Below, piece by piece: positions 43,628 through 53,608 of a stretch of 64,000 bases of DNA. The notes beneath the pieces are model-generated. The model worked only from the letters and a program-made list of their open reading frames with translations. It was not told the origin of the DNA and did not search any database. The stretch is from JAVVHH01 sp963848035 (GTDB taxonomy: Bacteria > Pseudomonadota > Alphaproteobacteria > Acetobacterales > Acetobacteraceae). The stretch lies in the NCBI GenBank assembly GCA_963848035.1, contig CAWKCD010000001.1, positions 2,604,001-2,668,000 of the forward strand, in the 5' to 3' direction. Made by a program: the position numbers and the translations under genes. How positions within the stretch are numbered: position 1 is the first letter of the stretch; each line of letters starts with the position of its first letter.

Positions 43628-45165
43628 CGACGCGCCACCCGCAGCACCGACCACGACGCCGGCGGCAACGTCGCCACCACGAACCCGCCATCCACCGTCA
43701 CCCCCTCGAGCGCCTGCGGCTTGATCCGGTCCGGCGCCGCCTGCGTGTTCACCGCCTTCAAATCCCCATCATGCATCGTCTCCGCCCCCGCCACCGACAG
43801 CCCCGCATACCCCCTGATCTCGGCGCGCATCTCCACCGGCTGCTCCAGATCCCGGTTCAGCGCGAAGATCGTGATCCCCTCGGCCGTATCCACCGCCGCC
43901 AGCTTCAGATACGGCACCGCCGGCAGCGGGATCGGCGGATCGTTCGCCCCCCGCGGATCGTAATACGCCGTGCTGTACGTCTCGCTCTTCACGATCGCCC
44001 GCAGCACCCGCCCCCGCCCATGCACGCTCATATGCTTGAACGGCCAGAAGATCGTCTGCCGCCAAGCCCCGCCGCCCGTCTCCGTCATGATCGGCGCGAT
44101 CACGTTGACCAATTGCGCCAATGACGCCGCGCGCACCCGGTCCGCATGATTCAGCAACGAGATGCAAGCCCCCCCGAACGTCAGCGCGTCCTGCATGTCG
44201 TAGATCTCTTCCAGGATCGGCGGCGCCACCGGCCAGCCCGGCCGCGTCCGGTTCCCCGTCCGCCGCCGCGTCCGATACCAAACGTTCCACTCGTCGAAAC
44301 TCAACATGATCCGCTTCGCCGACCGCCGCCGCGCCGACACCGCATCCGCGATCGCCACCACCTCCTCGATGAACGCATCCATCAGGTCCGGACTGGCCAG
44401 GAACGCCGCCGTATCATCGGCATAATTGTTCAGATACGTATGCAACGAAATCCACTCGACCTGGTCGAACGTGTGCTGCAGCACCGTGTCCTCCCAAGCC
44501 CCATACGTGCTCATGTTCCGCCCCGACGACCCGCACGCCGCCAGCTCGATCGACGGATCCACCCACCGCATCACCTTCGCCGCCTCGGTCGCGATCCGCC
44601 CATACTCGTCCGCCGTCTTCGCGCAGGTCTGCCAAGGCCCATCCATCTCGTTGCCCAGGCACCAGAACTTCACCCCATGCGGCTGCTCCCACCCATGCGC
44701 GCGCCGCAAATCCGAAAGCGCCGTCCCGCCGGGATGATTGCAATACTCAATGAACCGCCCCGCCTCCTCCGGCCCCCGCGTCCCCAAATTCACCGCCAGC
44801 ATCGGCTCGATCTCAGCCGCCCGGCACCAATCGATGAACTCGTTCGTCCCGAACGTATTCGGCTCCGTCGACAGCCACGCATAATCCAACCGCGCCGGCC
44901 GCTCCGCCACCGGCCCGACCCCATCCTCCCAATTATACCCCGAAACGAAATTCCCCCCGGGATACCGCATGATCGTCGGCGCCAACTCCCGCACCAGCGC
45001 CATCACGTCCCCCCGGAACCCTTTCGCATCGGCCGTCTGATGTCCCGGCTCGTAGATCCCGCCATAAACGCACCGCCCGAGATGCTCGATGAACCCCCCG
45101 AACAGCCGCCGATCCGTCTCCCCGATGCTGAAATCCCGGTCCATCAGCACGCTCGCTTTACGCAT
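43624..45165 (-). CDS. alpha-L-arabinofuranosidase, GH51 family
   Basis: A 513-residue glycosidase that releases L-arabinofuranose from arabinoside or arabinoxylan oligomers by a retaining mechanism. Acid/base Glu173 in WCLGNEMDGPW and nucleophile Glu292 in LSFDEWNVWY, with the N-terminal FGGFIEHLGRCVYGGIY and MRYPGGNFVSGYNWEDGVGP. Length and the lack of a signal peptide point to a cytoplasmic enzyme that acts on imported oligomers. ATG 45165 follows GGAGAGG and overlaps the oppF stop by eight bases. Upstream is an Opp-type ABC importer and downstream a DHDPS-family dehydratase. Confidence 0.9.
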   Translation of the reverse strand: MRKASVLMDRDFSIGETDRRLFGGFIEHLGRCVYGGIYEPGHQTADAKGFRGDVMALVRELAPTIMRYPGGNFVSGYNWEDGVGPVAERPARLDYAWLSTEPNTFGTNEFIDWCRAAEIEPMLAVNLGTRGPEEAGRFIEYCNHPGGTALSDLRRAHGWEQPHGVKFWCLGNEMDGPWQTCAKTADEYGRIATEAAKVMRWVDPSIELAACGSSGRNMSTYGAWEDTVLQHTFDQVEWISLHTYLNNYADDTAAFLASPDLMDAFIEEVVAIADAVSARRRSAKRIMLSFDEWNVWYRTRRRTGNRTRPGWPVAPPILEEIYDMQDALTFGGACISLLNHADRVRAASLAQLVNVIAPIMTETGGGAWRQTIFWPFKHMSVHGRGRVLRAIVKSETYSTAYYDPRGANDPPIPLPAVPYLKLAAVDTAEGITIFALNRDLEQPVEMRAEIRGYAGLSVAGAETMHDGDLKAVNTQAAPDRIKPQALEGVTVDGGFVVATLPPASWSVLRVARR

Positions 45166-45973
45166 CCTCGCCTCTCCAAGCATCTTCGGGTGAAAGCACG
45201 GCATCCCGCAGCGCGATCGAGTAGGGATGCACCGGCGCCGAAAGCACCGTCCGCGCATCCCCTGCCTCGACCACCCGGCTCCGCCGCATGATGATCACGC
45301 GGTCGCTGACGTAATAAGCCGTCGCCAGGTCATGCGTGATGTAGATGATCGAGACGCCAAGCTCGTCCCGCAACGATTTGAACAAGTTCACCACCGTCAT
45401 CCGCAGCGAAGCATCGATCATCGACACCGGCTCGTCCGCCACCAGCAGCGCCGGCCCCGGGATCAACGCCCGCGCCACCGCCACCCGCTGCAACTGCCCG
45501 CCCGACAATTCGTGCGGATACCGCCCGCCCACCTCCGCCAGCGACAGCCCCACCCGCTGCAACGCCGCATCCATCCGGCCGGCCACCTCCGCCGTCCCTC
45601 GCGCCCCCGTGAACCGCCGCGCCGTCGCCGCCAGATACCGGTCCACCCGCCGCAGCGGATTGAACGCCTCGAACGGATTCTGGAAGATCGGCTGCACCTC
45701 CCGCATGAACGCCAACCGATCCCCCCGCCGCCGGATCGTCGCCAAATCTCGCCCCCGGAACCGGATCTCCCCAGATGTCGGCGTCACGCTATTCAAGATC
45801 ATCCGCGCCAGCGTCGATTTCCCGCTCCCCGACTCGCCGATGACGGCAAAGATCTCCGCCCGCCCCGCCTCCAGCGAGAAACTCACATCCTCCACCGCCA
45901 CCACCCGCCGCCGCGAAAACGGCCCACCGGTATAGACCCGCCCCGCCGAGCGCAACTCCAACAGCGCCGTCAC
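45158..45973 (-). CDS. Opp-type ABC transporter ATPase (OppF-like)
   Basis: A 271-residue ATPase. Walker A GESGSGKST, Q-loop PIFQNPFEAFNPLRRV, signature LSGGQLQRVAVARAL, Walker B LLVADEPVSMID and H-loop THDLA. GTG 45973 overlaps the oppD stop (GTGA); no earlier start fits. It lacks the long Cys-bearing C-terminal tail present in its partner. In Thermotoga and others, Opp-family transporters carry oligosaccharides, so its place before GH51 suggests sugar uptake. Confidence 0.85.
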   Translation of the reverse strand: MTALLELRSAGRVYTGGPFSRRRVVAVEDVSFSLEAGRAEIFAVIGESGSGKSTLARMILNSVTPTSGEIRFRGRDLATIRRRGDRLAFMREVQPIFQNPFEAFNPLRRVDRYLAATARRFTGARGTAEVAGRMDAALQRVGLSLAEVGGRYPHELSGGQLQRVAVARALIPGPALLVADEPVSMIDASLRMTVVNLFKSLRDELGVSIIYITHDLATAYYVSDRVIIMRRSRVVEAGDARTVLSAPVHPYSIALRDAVLSPEDAWRGEDA

Positions 45974-46934
45974 CCCGCCACCGCATGACAAGCGACACGA
46001 TGCCCAACCCCCTGCATCTCCGGCGTCACCTCCCGGCAAACCGGCATCGCCAACGGACACCGCGGATGGAACCGGCAGCCCGGCGGTGGCTCCGCCAAAC
46101 TCGGCGGCCGCCCCGCCAACCCCTCCTTCACCGACAAATCCCCGATCCGCGGCAAACTCCCGATCAGATGCGCCGTATAAGGATGCAACGGCCGCCGGAA
46201 CAAATCCCGCGTCCGCCCCTCCTCGACCAGCCGCCCCGCATAAACGATCCCCAACCGATCCGACAAATGCGCATGAACCGCCATGTCATGCGTCACGAAC
46301 AGCATCGACGACCCCATCTCCCGCTGGATTCGCCGCAGCATCTCCAGCACGTCCTTCTGCACGATCACGTCCAACGCCGTCGTCGGCTCGTCCGCGATGA
46401 TGAACCGGGGCCGGCACACCGTCGCCAACGCGATCGTCACCCGCTGCCGCATCCCCCCGGAAAGCTCGTGCGGATAAGCCTCCAACACCCCGGCCTCGAG
46501 CCCGAGATGCCCCAAATGCCCCTCGACCGCTCCCGGTACGCCGCCCGAGACCCCCCCATATGCGGCCGCGCGAAATCGTCGAACGAATGCCGGATCCGCC
46601 GCACCGGATTCAGCACGCTCATCGATCCCTGCATGATGTAGCTCAGCTGCCGCCACCGCATGTCCGCCAGCCGCGCCGGCGACATCGCATACAGATCCTC
46701 CGCCCCCGCCCCGAAATCATACGTGACGCTCCCCCCCACCACCTCCAACGGCGGCCGGATCGCCCGCGCCAACGTCTTCACCAGGCTCGACTTCCCCGAA
46801 CTCAACTCCCCCGCGATCCCATAGATCTCATTGTCCGCCACCTCGAGCGTGACGTCGTCCACCGCCCGCACCTCGCGCGAAACCCCGAACGCATCCGTCC
46901 GGTAATACGCCCGCAGTCCCCGCGCCGACATCAT
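45970..46934 (-). pseudogene. Opp-type ABC transporter ATPase (OppD-like), one frameshift
   Basis: A 321-residue ATPase once repaired. Frame 1: MMSARGLRAYYRTDAFGVSREV, Walker A GELSSGKSS (unusual but within GxxxxGKS) and NPVRRIRHSFDDFARPHMG. Frame 2: VEGHLGHLGLEAGVLEAYP, signature LSGGMRQRVTIA, Walker B FIIADEPTTALD, H-loop THDMA, and C-terminal PGCRFHPRCPLAMPVC. One base is missing near 46522-46532, unlike most shifts in this window, which are extra bases. Adding one base gives exactly 322 codons. ATG 46934 overlaps the oppC stop (ATGA). Confidence 0.75.
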
Positions 46935-47793
46935 CCCCCGCTGCCCAGCCGCGCCAGCCGGCTCCGCGGATCGATGAACTCGTTCATCGAGATCGCCAGC
47001 AGGAACAGCCCGATGAACAGCATCACCACCGCGATCACCGGAAACGCGATCCACCACCAAACCCCCGAAACCATCGCGGTATGCTGGTTCGCCCAGTAGA
47101 TCATCCCCCCGATCGTCGGCGTATTGACGTCGGTGAACCCCAACACCGACAACGTCACCTCGAGCCCGATCGACCAGTTGATGTTGTTCATCGTCGTCGA
47201 GAACAGGATCGGCGCCACATAGGGCAGGTGCTCCCGCAGCACGATCTCCGAAGCGCCCATCCCCGAAAACACCGAATGCGTCGTGAACTCCCGAGCCTTC
47301 ACGCTCATCGCCACCGCCCGGATCAGCCGCGCGTCATAAGCCCACCCCAGACACGCCGTCACCAGCGCCAGCAGCGACCAGGACATGTTGTCCCGCATCA
47401 CGAAATAGAACAGCACCAGGATCGGGAAGATCGGCAACACCACGAACGTGTCGTTGATCAGCATCAGCAGCCGATCCCCCGTGCCCCCCAAATACCCCGC
47501 GAACAACCCCACCGCCAACGCAATGACCCGGCTGATCGCCGCCACGATCAACCCGAACAGCAGCGTGTTCCGCAACGCCACCGTCAACTGCCAGAACACG
47601 TCCTGCCCCCGCGACGTCGTCCCCAGCCAATTATCCCAACTCGGCGGCATGTCCGGCGCCACCACGTACACATCCAGCGCCGGATACGGCGACACGAACG
47701 ACAGCACGCCACCACGACCACGATCGTCAGCAGCGCCACCCCACCAGCGAACTCCCAATTCGTCCGCAGCAAAGTCCCGATCGTGCGGATCAC
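46931..47793 (-). pseudogene. Opp-type ABC transporter permease (OppC-like), one frameshift
   Basis: A 287-residue permease once repaired. GTG 47793 overlaps the oppB stop and begins IRTIGTLLRTNWEFAGGVALLTIVVVVA (first helix). After a missing base near 47704-47712 the frame continues VLSFVSPYPALDVYVVAPDMPPSWDNWLGTTSRGQDVFWQ, the normal OppC sequence, to the end. Adding one base gives exactly 288 codons. EAA loop around VAMSVKAREFTTHSVFSGM. As written, only a restart after the first helix would be possible. Confidence 0.75.
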
Positions 47794-48848
47794 CCCGCCC
47801 GCACCCGCGGATCGATCAGCGGATGCAGCAGATCCACCACCAGCACCGCCACCGAAACCGCAACGATCGACACCGTCGTCACCCCGATCACCAGGCTGTA
47901 ATCCCCCGCATGCACCGCCGCCACCAACAGCGACCCCACCCCCGGATACCCAAAAACCTGCTCCGTGATGATCGCCCCGTTGAAGATCGCCCCCAACGAC
48001 ATCGCCAACCCCGTCACCTGCGGCGCGATCGCATTGCGCATCACGTACGACCGCAGGATCCGCCCTCGGCTGACCCCCGCCAACTCGGCATAAACGGTGT
48101 AATCCTCAGTCACGATGTTGGAGACCAGCGACCGCATCCCCATGAACCACCCGCCCAGCCCGGCCATCACCAACGACGCCACCGGCAAGATCCCGTGCTG
48201 CACCAACGACAGCACGAACGCCACCGACCACCCCTGCTGCAGCCCCTGGTCATACGCATCGCTGATCGGCAGCACCGGCCACACATACCCGAACACGATC
48301 AGCAGCACGAAAGCCGTGATGTAATACGGGATCGGATGCACCGCCATCGCAACGATCCCCGCCACCTTCAGCCCCACGCTCCGCCGGTAATAGCCGGCCA
48401 GCCCCCCCAACAGATTCCCCAACCCCCAAGACAGCACCGTCGACACCGTCAACAGCCCCGCCGTCCAAGGCAGCGCCCGCCCCACCAGCACCGAGACCGG
48501 CGTCGGAAACGCCGACAGCGAAGGCCCGAAATCCCCCACCGCGACCCGGCGCCAGAACTGCAGATACTGCGTCACCGGGTCCCCCCCGGTCCCATACAAC
48601 GCCCGCAAAGCGTCCCGCAGCGTCGCGATTGCCTCCGGACTGGTCGCCCCAAACGAAGTCGCCGCCGAAACCGTCTGCTCCACCGGATCGATCGGCGTCG
48701 CATGCGTGATCAGGTAGGTGATGTTGATCCCAATGAACACGACCACCACGAACTGCAGCAGCCGCTTCCCCAGATACCTCGCATAAGACCCCGCCCGCCG
48801 CTCGGCCGCCGCCGAAACGACCTGCTCCGCCGGGAGGCTGGCGCTCAC
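47790..48848 (-). CDS. Opp-type ABC transporter permease (OppB-like)
   Basis: A 352-residue permease with the OppB opening ARYLGKRLLQFVVVVFIGINITYLITHATPIDP, a long periplasmic loop, an EAA loop at VYAELAGVSRGRILRSYVMRNAI and the C-terminal HPLIDPRVRAG. GTG 48848 overlaps the binding-protein stop as GTGA. An N-terminal 30-residue polar stretch precedes the first helix. All junctions in this Opp set are 4-nt overlaps, so subunits are probably made in fixed ratio by coupled translation. Confidence 0.85.
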   Translation of the reverse strand: MSASLPAEQVVSAAAERRAGSYARYLGKRLLQFVVVVFIGINITYLITHATPIDPVEQTVSAATSFGATSPEAIATLRDALRALYGTGGDPVTQYLQFWRRVAVGDFGPSLSAFPTPVSVLVGRALPWTAGLLTVSTVLSWGLGNLLGGLAGYYRRSVGLKVAGIVAMAVHPIPYYITAFVLLIVFGYVWPVLPISDAYDQGLQQGWSVAFVLSLVQHGILPVASLVMAGLGGWFMGMRSLVSNIVTEDYTVYAELAGVSRGRILRSYVMRNAIAPQVTGLAMSLGAIFNGAIITEQVFGYPGVGSLLVAAVHAGDYSLVIGVTTVSIVAVSVAVLVVDLLHPLIDPRVRAG

Positions 48849-50735
48849 GCCTGGACTTGCTTCAACCGCACCATCATGTAACGGGAATTGCCCCAATTCG
48901 GCACCGGATCGGTATAGGGATCCTCGATCGTCGGATACCCCGTCCAATAAGTCTCATCCATCGCCGTGAACACATTGTAAGCCATCAGCGGAATCGTCGG
49001 CATCTCCTGCACCGCCAACTTCACGTAGTCCCGCCCATACTCCACCACCTTCGGATCCTCGAACGAGATCCGCCGGATCTTCTCGATGATCTCGTCCAAT
49101 GCCGGACTAGCCCACCGCTGGTAATTCCGCGGCGCCTGCGGCTTGCCCGCCGGCGCCACGAACTGCGAGTGCCAACTATCCAGGAAATACGCCAGATCCG
49201 GATGCCCGCCATAGCTCTCGACGCTCCAGGCGATCAGCGTCTCGAAATCCCCCGCGTTGCGCCGGTCCAGCATCGCAGCCCCCTGCGCCACCTCCGTCTT
49301 CGCGTCGATCCCGAACTGCCGCCAGTTCTGCGCGATCATCGTCCCCGCCCGCGTCATCACCGGCCGGGACTCCCCCTCCACCACCACCCTGATCGTGAAC
49401 GGCTTCCCATCCGGCTGATACCAGGCGCTCCCCCGCTTGCTGAACCCCGCCGCCTCCAGCAACTCCGCCGCCGCCGCCGCGTCCGGCTTCCACCACCCGA
49501 ACCCGAAACTCTTCGCGATCGCCTCCGGATCCGTCGGCACCCCCGGATTGGCCGGCCGAACCATATCCGCGATCTGCTTGCCCAAGCTCGGGTCATACGG
49601 CCGGATCTTCCGCTTCCCGGTATCGACCTCGAACGCCCCCAGCCACTCCTGCAACGGCCGGTGGTAATCCTCCGGATGCGTCCCCGTCGGCGGGATCCCG
49701 ATCGCCGAGATCGTCGCCGCCCCCCGATACCCCGCCATCGTCACCGCCTTGATGTCGATCAGCAGCGCCAACGCCCACCGCGTCCGCTTATCCGCGAACA
49801 TCGGGTTCTCGAGATTGAAGATCAGCGCCGGCAACGTCGGATCCGGATGCGCATACGGGAATTTCGGGAACCAGGTCTTCAGCGTCTTCGACTGCCGCGC
49901 CAGCGTGAACATCCCCTCCGGCGCCACGTCATGGATGACATCGAGATCATGATTGAGCTGCGCGATCACCCGCTTGTCCGGCGGCCCCGGATCCACATAG
50001 CTCACATATTTCGGCCCCGGCTTGCCGAACTTCCCCAGCGACGTCCGCTGCCAATCCTCCCGCAGCTGCCACGTGAACCGCCGCCCGTCCGGATCGAAGC
50101 TGTGCAGCGTATACGCCCCCAGCACCACCGGCTTGTTGAAGTCGAACCGCATCGGGTCCCCGGCCTTCTCGAACACGTGCTTCGGCATGATCCAAACCGC
50201 GTTCCACCGTACCGGTGAACAGCGCATGGAACCGCGAATTCACCCGCTTCAGCTTGAAATGCACCGTATGCGCATCCGGCGCCGTCACCGCGTCCACGTT
50301 CAGCGCCAGCAGCCCGCCCCACCGCATCGCCGTATTCTTGATCTGCGTCTGCACCGTGTAGACGACGTCATCCGCCGAGAACTCGACCCCGTCGCTCCAA
50401 AAGATCCCCGGGCTCAGCTTCACCGTCATCTCGGTGAAATCCGCATTGTAGATCGGCGGCTCGGCCGCCAGCGAATTCTCCCAGATCCCCTTCAGCCCAT
50501 GCTCCGGATCCAGATACCAAAGCGTATCCATCGCCAGCTGCTGCAACCCGGTCGACTGCCCGCCCGCATTGATCGTCCAGATGTTGAACCACCCCGCATT
50601 GCGGATCGTCCCCTCCGGATTCTCCAGGATCAGCGTCTCGTGCCGCGGCGGCAGCCCGGCCGCCTCCTCCGCCCGACCCGGCGCCGCCACGAGCGCAATC
50701 GGCGCAGCAAGCAGCGATCTACGGCGAATATCCAT
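48845..50735 (-). pseudogene. Opp-type ABC transporter substrate-binding protein, one frameshift
   Basis: A 629-residue SBP_bac_5-family protein once repaired. Twin-arginine-like leader DIRRRSLLAAPIALVAAPGRA, then FSADDVVYTVQTQIKN and HTVHFKLKRVNSRFHALFT. One extra base near 50209-50214 then shifts to VRWNAVWIMPKHVFEKAG... through to MMVRLKQVQA. Removing it gives exactly 630 codons. The size (over 600 residues) and Trp-rich body resemble Opp-family binding proteins that bind oligosaccharides rather than peptides, which fits GH51 downstream. ATG 50735. It is the first gene of the long minus-strand array. Confidence 0.8.
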
Positions 50736-50863
50736 CGTCCCGTTCCCCCAGCGCCCGCCTTTGCGGCGTTGCCCAAACACTAGGAGCCCGCGTCAACCCG
50801 GGTCAATCGCTGGCGATCCGCCACCGCTTCGGGCAACGTCACGCCTGACTGATGGAGACGACC

Positions 50864-51625
50864 ATGCGACGGATTGCCGCCCTGTTCTGCCTAGCCCTGC
50901 TCGCCGCCCGCCCCGCCGCCGCCGAAGGCCTCGACGGCATCCTCGCCGCCGGCACGCTGCGCGTCGGCCTCACCGGCGACTACAAACCCTTCTCCTACCG
51001 CGACCCCCAGACCGGAACCTTCACCGGCATCGACGTCGACATGGCCGAAGCCCTCGCCAAGACCATGGGCGTCGAGCTCGAGATCGTCCCCACCGCCTGG
51101 GCCAAGCTCATGCCCGACCTCCTCGCCAACAAATTCGACCTCGCCATGGGCGGCATCACCATCAACCTCCCCCGCGCCAAGACCGCCTACTTCTCCAACC
51201 CCGTCATGACCGCCGGCAAAACCCCCATCGCCCTCTGCGCCAACAAGGACAAATTCCAAACCGTCGAACAGATCGACCGCCCCGGCGTCACCGTCATCGT
51301 CAACCCCGGCGGCACCAACGAGAGCTTCGACCGCGCCACCTTCCACACCGCCAAGATCGAGCTCTTCCCCGACAACGCCACCATCTTCGACGAACTCGCC
51401 CACGGCCACGGCGACCTCATGATCACCGACGGCGTCGAGACCCGGCTGCAGCAGAAACTCCACCCCGAGCTCTGTGCCATCCACCCCGACGAGCCCTTCA
51501 CCCGCTCCGAGCTCGGCTACATGCTCCCCCGCGACATGCCCCTCAAACTCTACCTCGACGAATTCCTCCGCGAGTCCGACCGCACCGGCGAACACGCCAA
51601 GATCGTCGCCAAATGGCTCGACTGA
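50864..51625 (+). CDS. pheC: cyclohexadienyl dehydratase (periplasmic prephenate/arogenate dehydratase)
   Basis: PheC converts prephenate to phenylpyruvate or arogenate to phenylalanine. The 253-residue protein has the fold of an amino-acid binding protein, which makes it easy to misread as an ABC component, but the stretches LTGDYKPFSYRDPQTG, GIDVDMAEALAKTMGV, DLAMGGITINLPRAKTAYFS, PGVTVIVNPGGTNESFDRA, DLMITDGVETRLQQKLHPELCAIHP and YMLPRD match PheC closely. A Sec signal peptide (RRIAALFCLALLAARPAAA) places it in the periplasm. ATG 50864 is preferred, with GGAG at 50854-50857; ATG 50852 is in frame. It is divergent from the Opp array and stands alone, with no transporter genes of its own. 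Confidence 0.75.
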   Translation: MRRIAALFCLALLAARPAAAEGLDGILAAGTLRVGLTGDYKPFSYRDPQTGTFTGIDVDMAEALAKTMGVELEIVPTAWAKLMPDLLANKFDLAMGGITINLPRAKTAYFSNPVMTAGKTPIALCANKDKFQTVEQIDRPGVTVIVNPGGTNESFDRATFHTAKIELFPDNATIFDELAHGHGDLMITDGVETRLQQKLHPELCAIHPDEPFTRSELGYMLPRDMPLKLYLDEFLRESDRTGEHAKIVAKWLD

Positions 51626-51628
51626 CCG

Positions 51629-52012
51629 CTACGCCTCGTCCTCGTCCTCCGGCCCATCATCGACCTCGTCGTCTTCCTCCTCGCCCGGCGCCGGCTTCGG
51701 CAAATCCAGCTCCATCGCGTGCCAGCGCTGCAGGTTGTCCTGCAGCGCGAGCGTGAACCGCTCGTCCCCCCGCGCGATCCGCTCCTTCGTCAGCAGCGAG
51801 CGCCCCGACCAGCCCACCTGGTCGCTCCCATCCTTCAGCACCAGCCCCTCGCGCCCGTTCACATCCTTCAGCGCCCGCTCCAGCGCCTCGGCCGCCGCCG
51901 GCTCCGCCTGCACCACCGCGAGCCGCCCGTCCCCGTCCATCGACACGCGCCCGATCCGCCCGGCGCGGTTGCCGTTGTCATCCATCCCATACATGTCGAA
52001 CTCGCCCATCAT
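51629..52012 (-). CDS. small acidic protein of the metallopeptidase cassette, unknown function
   Basis: A 127-residue protein I do not recognise. It opens with MMGEFDMYGMDDNGNRAGRIGRVSMDGDGR and ends in a strongly acidic tail (EEEDDEVDDGPEDEDEA). No signal peptide and no membrane segment. ATG 52012 or 52009, after GGGGAC. It lies 18 bp after the stop of a 508-residue HExxH protein and probably shares its transcript. Small size, acidic character and position behind a possible toxin-like peptidase would fit an inhibitor or chaperone, but there is no direct evidence. Confidence 0.65.
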   Translation of the reverse strand: MMGEFDMYGMDDNGNRAGRIGRVSMDGDGRLAVVQAEPAAAEALERALKDVNGREGLVLKDGSDQVGWSGRSLLTKERIARGDERFTLALQDNLQRWHAMELDLPKPAPGEEEDDEVDDGPEDEDEA

Positions 52013-52030
52013 CGTCCCCACTCCCGGCGC

Positions 52031-53557
52031 CTACTTCGTTCCCTCGAGCTTGTTGACCAGCTCCCGGCTGATCTTCCCGCCCGCCGCCCAAGCCTGCTTC
52101 TCGCAAGGCTGCACCTTGTAGGCGTTCACCGAGAGCGTCTTGTCGTATGAACGCTTGTCGTCCGCCTGGATGTAGCCCTGCGTGTCGCCCTGGGTGTCGT
52201 TCATGTCCAGGATCATGGCCGCGGCATAATCGGAATCGCCGGGCTTGATCGTTTTGGCCCTGAAATCGCGGATCAGCTTCTCCTGATACGCATGCGTATT
52301 TTCATGCGTCAGCGTATCCATCAGTTCTCGGAACTCCGTGCCGTTGGGATAGTGGAAGTTCACCTCCAGCTCGCCCGGCGGATAGGTCTCGCCGTTGTAC
52401 CCGCCTAAATTGCCGTCGTTTTTGTCGTACGGCGCGGCCGTCGGCGCGGGGATGCCGAGCACCCCCGCCTGCACGGTCAATACCTCCTGCATCGCAGCCG
52501 AGATCTTCACCTTGTTCTTCTCGAAATCGGCCTTCCAGCTATCCCAGTTCTTGAACGCCTCCTTGATCACCGCGCTCTTGCTGAGCTTATCGATCACCTC
52601 GTCGTTCTTCTTGTTGAACTCGTCCATATACTCTTTGGGCAGCTCCGTACTGATGATCTTGGTGACCGCCGCCTTCCACTCCTTCGACCCCACGGCATCG
52701 CGCACATCCGTCTTCTTCTTGAGGATGTCGCCCTTCCGCCGGAACTTGATCTGCGTGTCTAACGAATTCCGGATGTCGGTGCACGTCGTGGTGACCGACG
52801 CCTCGGTCACCGCCCGCTGCGCCCCGGTGACCGCCGCCTCCGCGTCCGTCTGCAGCTTCGGCAGCGCGTTCCGCGCCTGCATGAAATCCTGCTTGCCGGC
52901 CGCGTCATCCGCCACCTTGGCGCTCGCCAGATAGGTCTCCCGCAGCGTCTTCAGATACCCCGGATCGTCGGCGAGCTTCTTGGCGTCCGCCTCGCTCTGG
53001 GCCAGCTTCTTCCGTGCGGCATCGTAATTGCGCTCGACCGCGGCATTGGCGTCCTTGATCAGCGCGCTCAGCTCCTTCGAAGCCTCGGCATAACCGCCCT
53101 CGCGACCCTTCACCACCATCGCGTCGTACCGGCTCCGCATCGCCCCCGCCGTCGACGACTGCCAGCGTTCCAGGTGCTTGACCCGCACCTCCGCCACCGT
53201 CACAGACGCCCCGGCCATCTTCCAATCGGTTTCCGCCTTTGCCGCCGTCTGCACGGCCTTGCCGAAATCCGACAGCGCCGAGATTTTCGCCGCCTCGTCC
53301 GTGCCGGTCAGCGCCTTCTCGACCGGCTCGGCCAACGACGCCTTGAGCTTGTCCGGGAAACGCGAATACGGCGCCGCCTTGGTGAGCTTGTCGAACTCGC
53401 TCCGGTAATCCTTCTGGCTCGTCTTCGACTTCTCGACGCCCCCGCTCCCGTCCGACACGTCTTTCTTCAGGTTGCGCTTGATGAATTGCGCCTTCTCCGG
53501 CGTCTTCTTCCGCCCACCGGTCTCCACCGGCTTCGTCAACGTGACCGTATCGCCCAT
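52031..53557 (-). CDS. coiled-coil protein with C-terminal HExxH metallopeptidase-like motif
   Basis: A 508-residue protein I cannot assign to a named family. Residues 1-50 are basic and low-complexity; 50-360 are Lys/Ala/Glu-rich helices that look like coiled coil; 390-490 hold the apparent catalytic part: LTHENTHAYQEKL at 416-428 (zinc motif His-Glu-Asn-Thr-His) and YKVQPCEKQAW at 480-490, where Glu486 could be a third ligand as in gluzincin-like peptidases of polymorphic toxins. No signal peptide or membrane helix. ATG 53557. It is flanked by two other unrecognised genes in the same direction. A secreted or injected effector with its own peptidase domain is one reading; an intracellular stress protease is another. 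Confidence 0.65.
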   Translation of the reverse strand: MGDTVTLTKPVETGGRKKTPEKAQFIKRNLKKDVSDGSGGVEKSKTSQKDYRSEFDKLTKAAPYSRFPDKLKASLAEPVEKALTGTDEAAKISALSDFGKAVQTAAKAETDWKMAGASVTVAEVRVKHLERWQSSTAGAMRSRYDAMVVKGREGGYAEASKELSALIKDANAAVERNYDAARKKLAQSEADAKKLADDPGYLKTLRETYLASAKVADDAAGKQDFMQARNALPKLQTDAEAAVTGAQRAVTEASVTTTCTDIRNSLDTQIKFRRKGDILKKKTDVRDAVGSKEWKAAVTKIISTELPKEYMDEFNKKNDEVIDKLSKSAVIKEAFKNWDSWKADFEKNKVKISAAMQEVLTVQAGVLGIPAPTAAPYDKNDGNLGGYNGETYPPGELEVNFHYPNGTEFRELMDTLTHENTHAYQEKLIRDFRAKTIKPGDSDYAAAMILDMNDTQGDTQGYIQADDKRSYDKTLSVNAYKVQPCEKQAWAAGGKISRELVNKLEGTK

Positions 53558-53608
53558 GAACGCTCCCCCCGACAGTCGAACCTCAGTGTCGAACAGGCAT
53601 GGCCTGTC

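Noticed and set aside
50864..51625. Amino-acid ABC transporter binding protein
   Set aside because: The fold is the same, but the specific stretches match PheC and no permease or ATPase of the polar amino-acid type is near.
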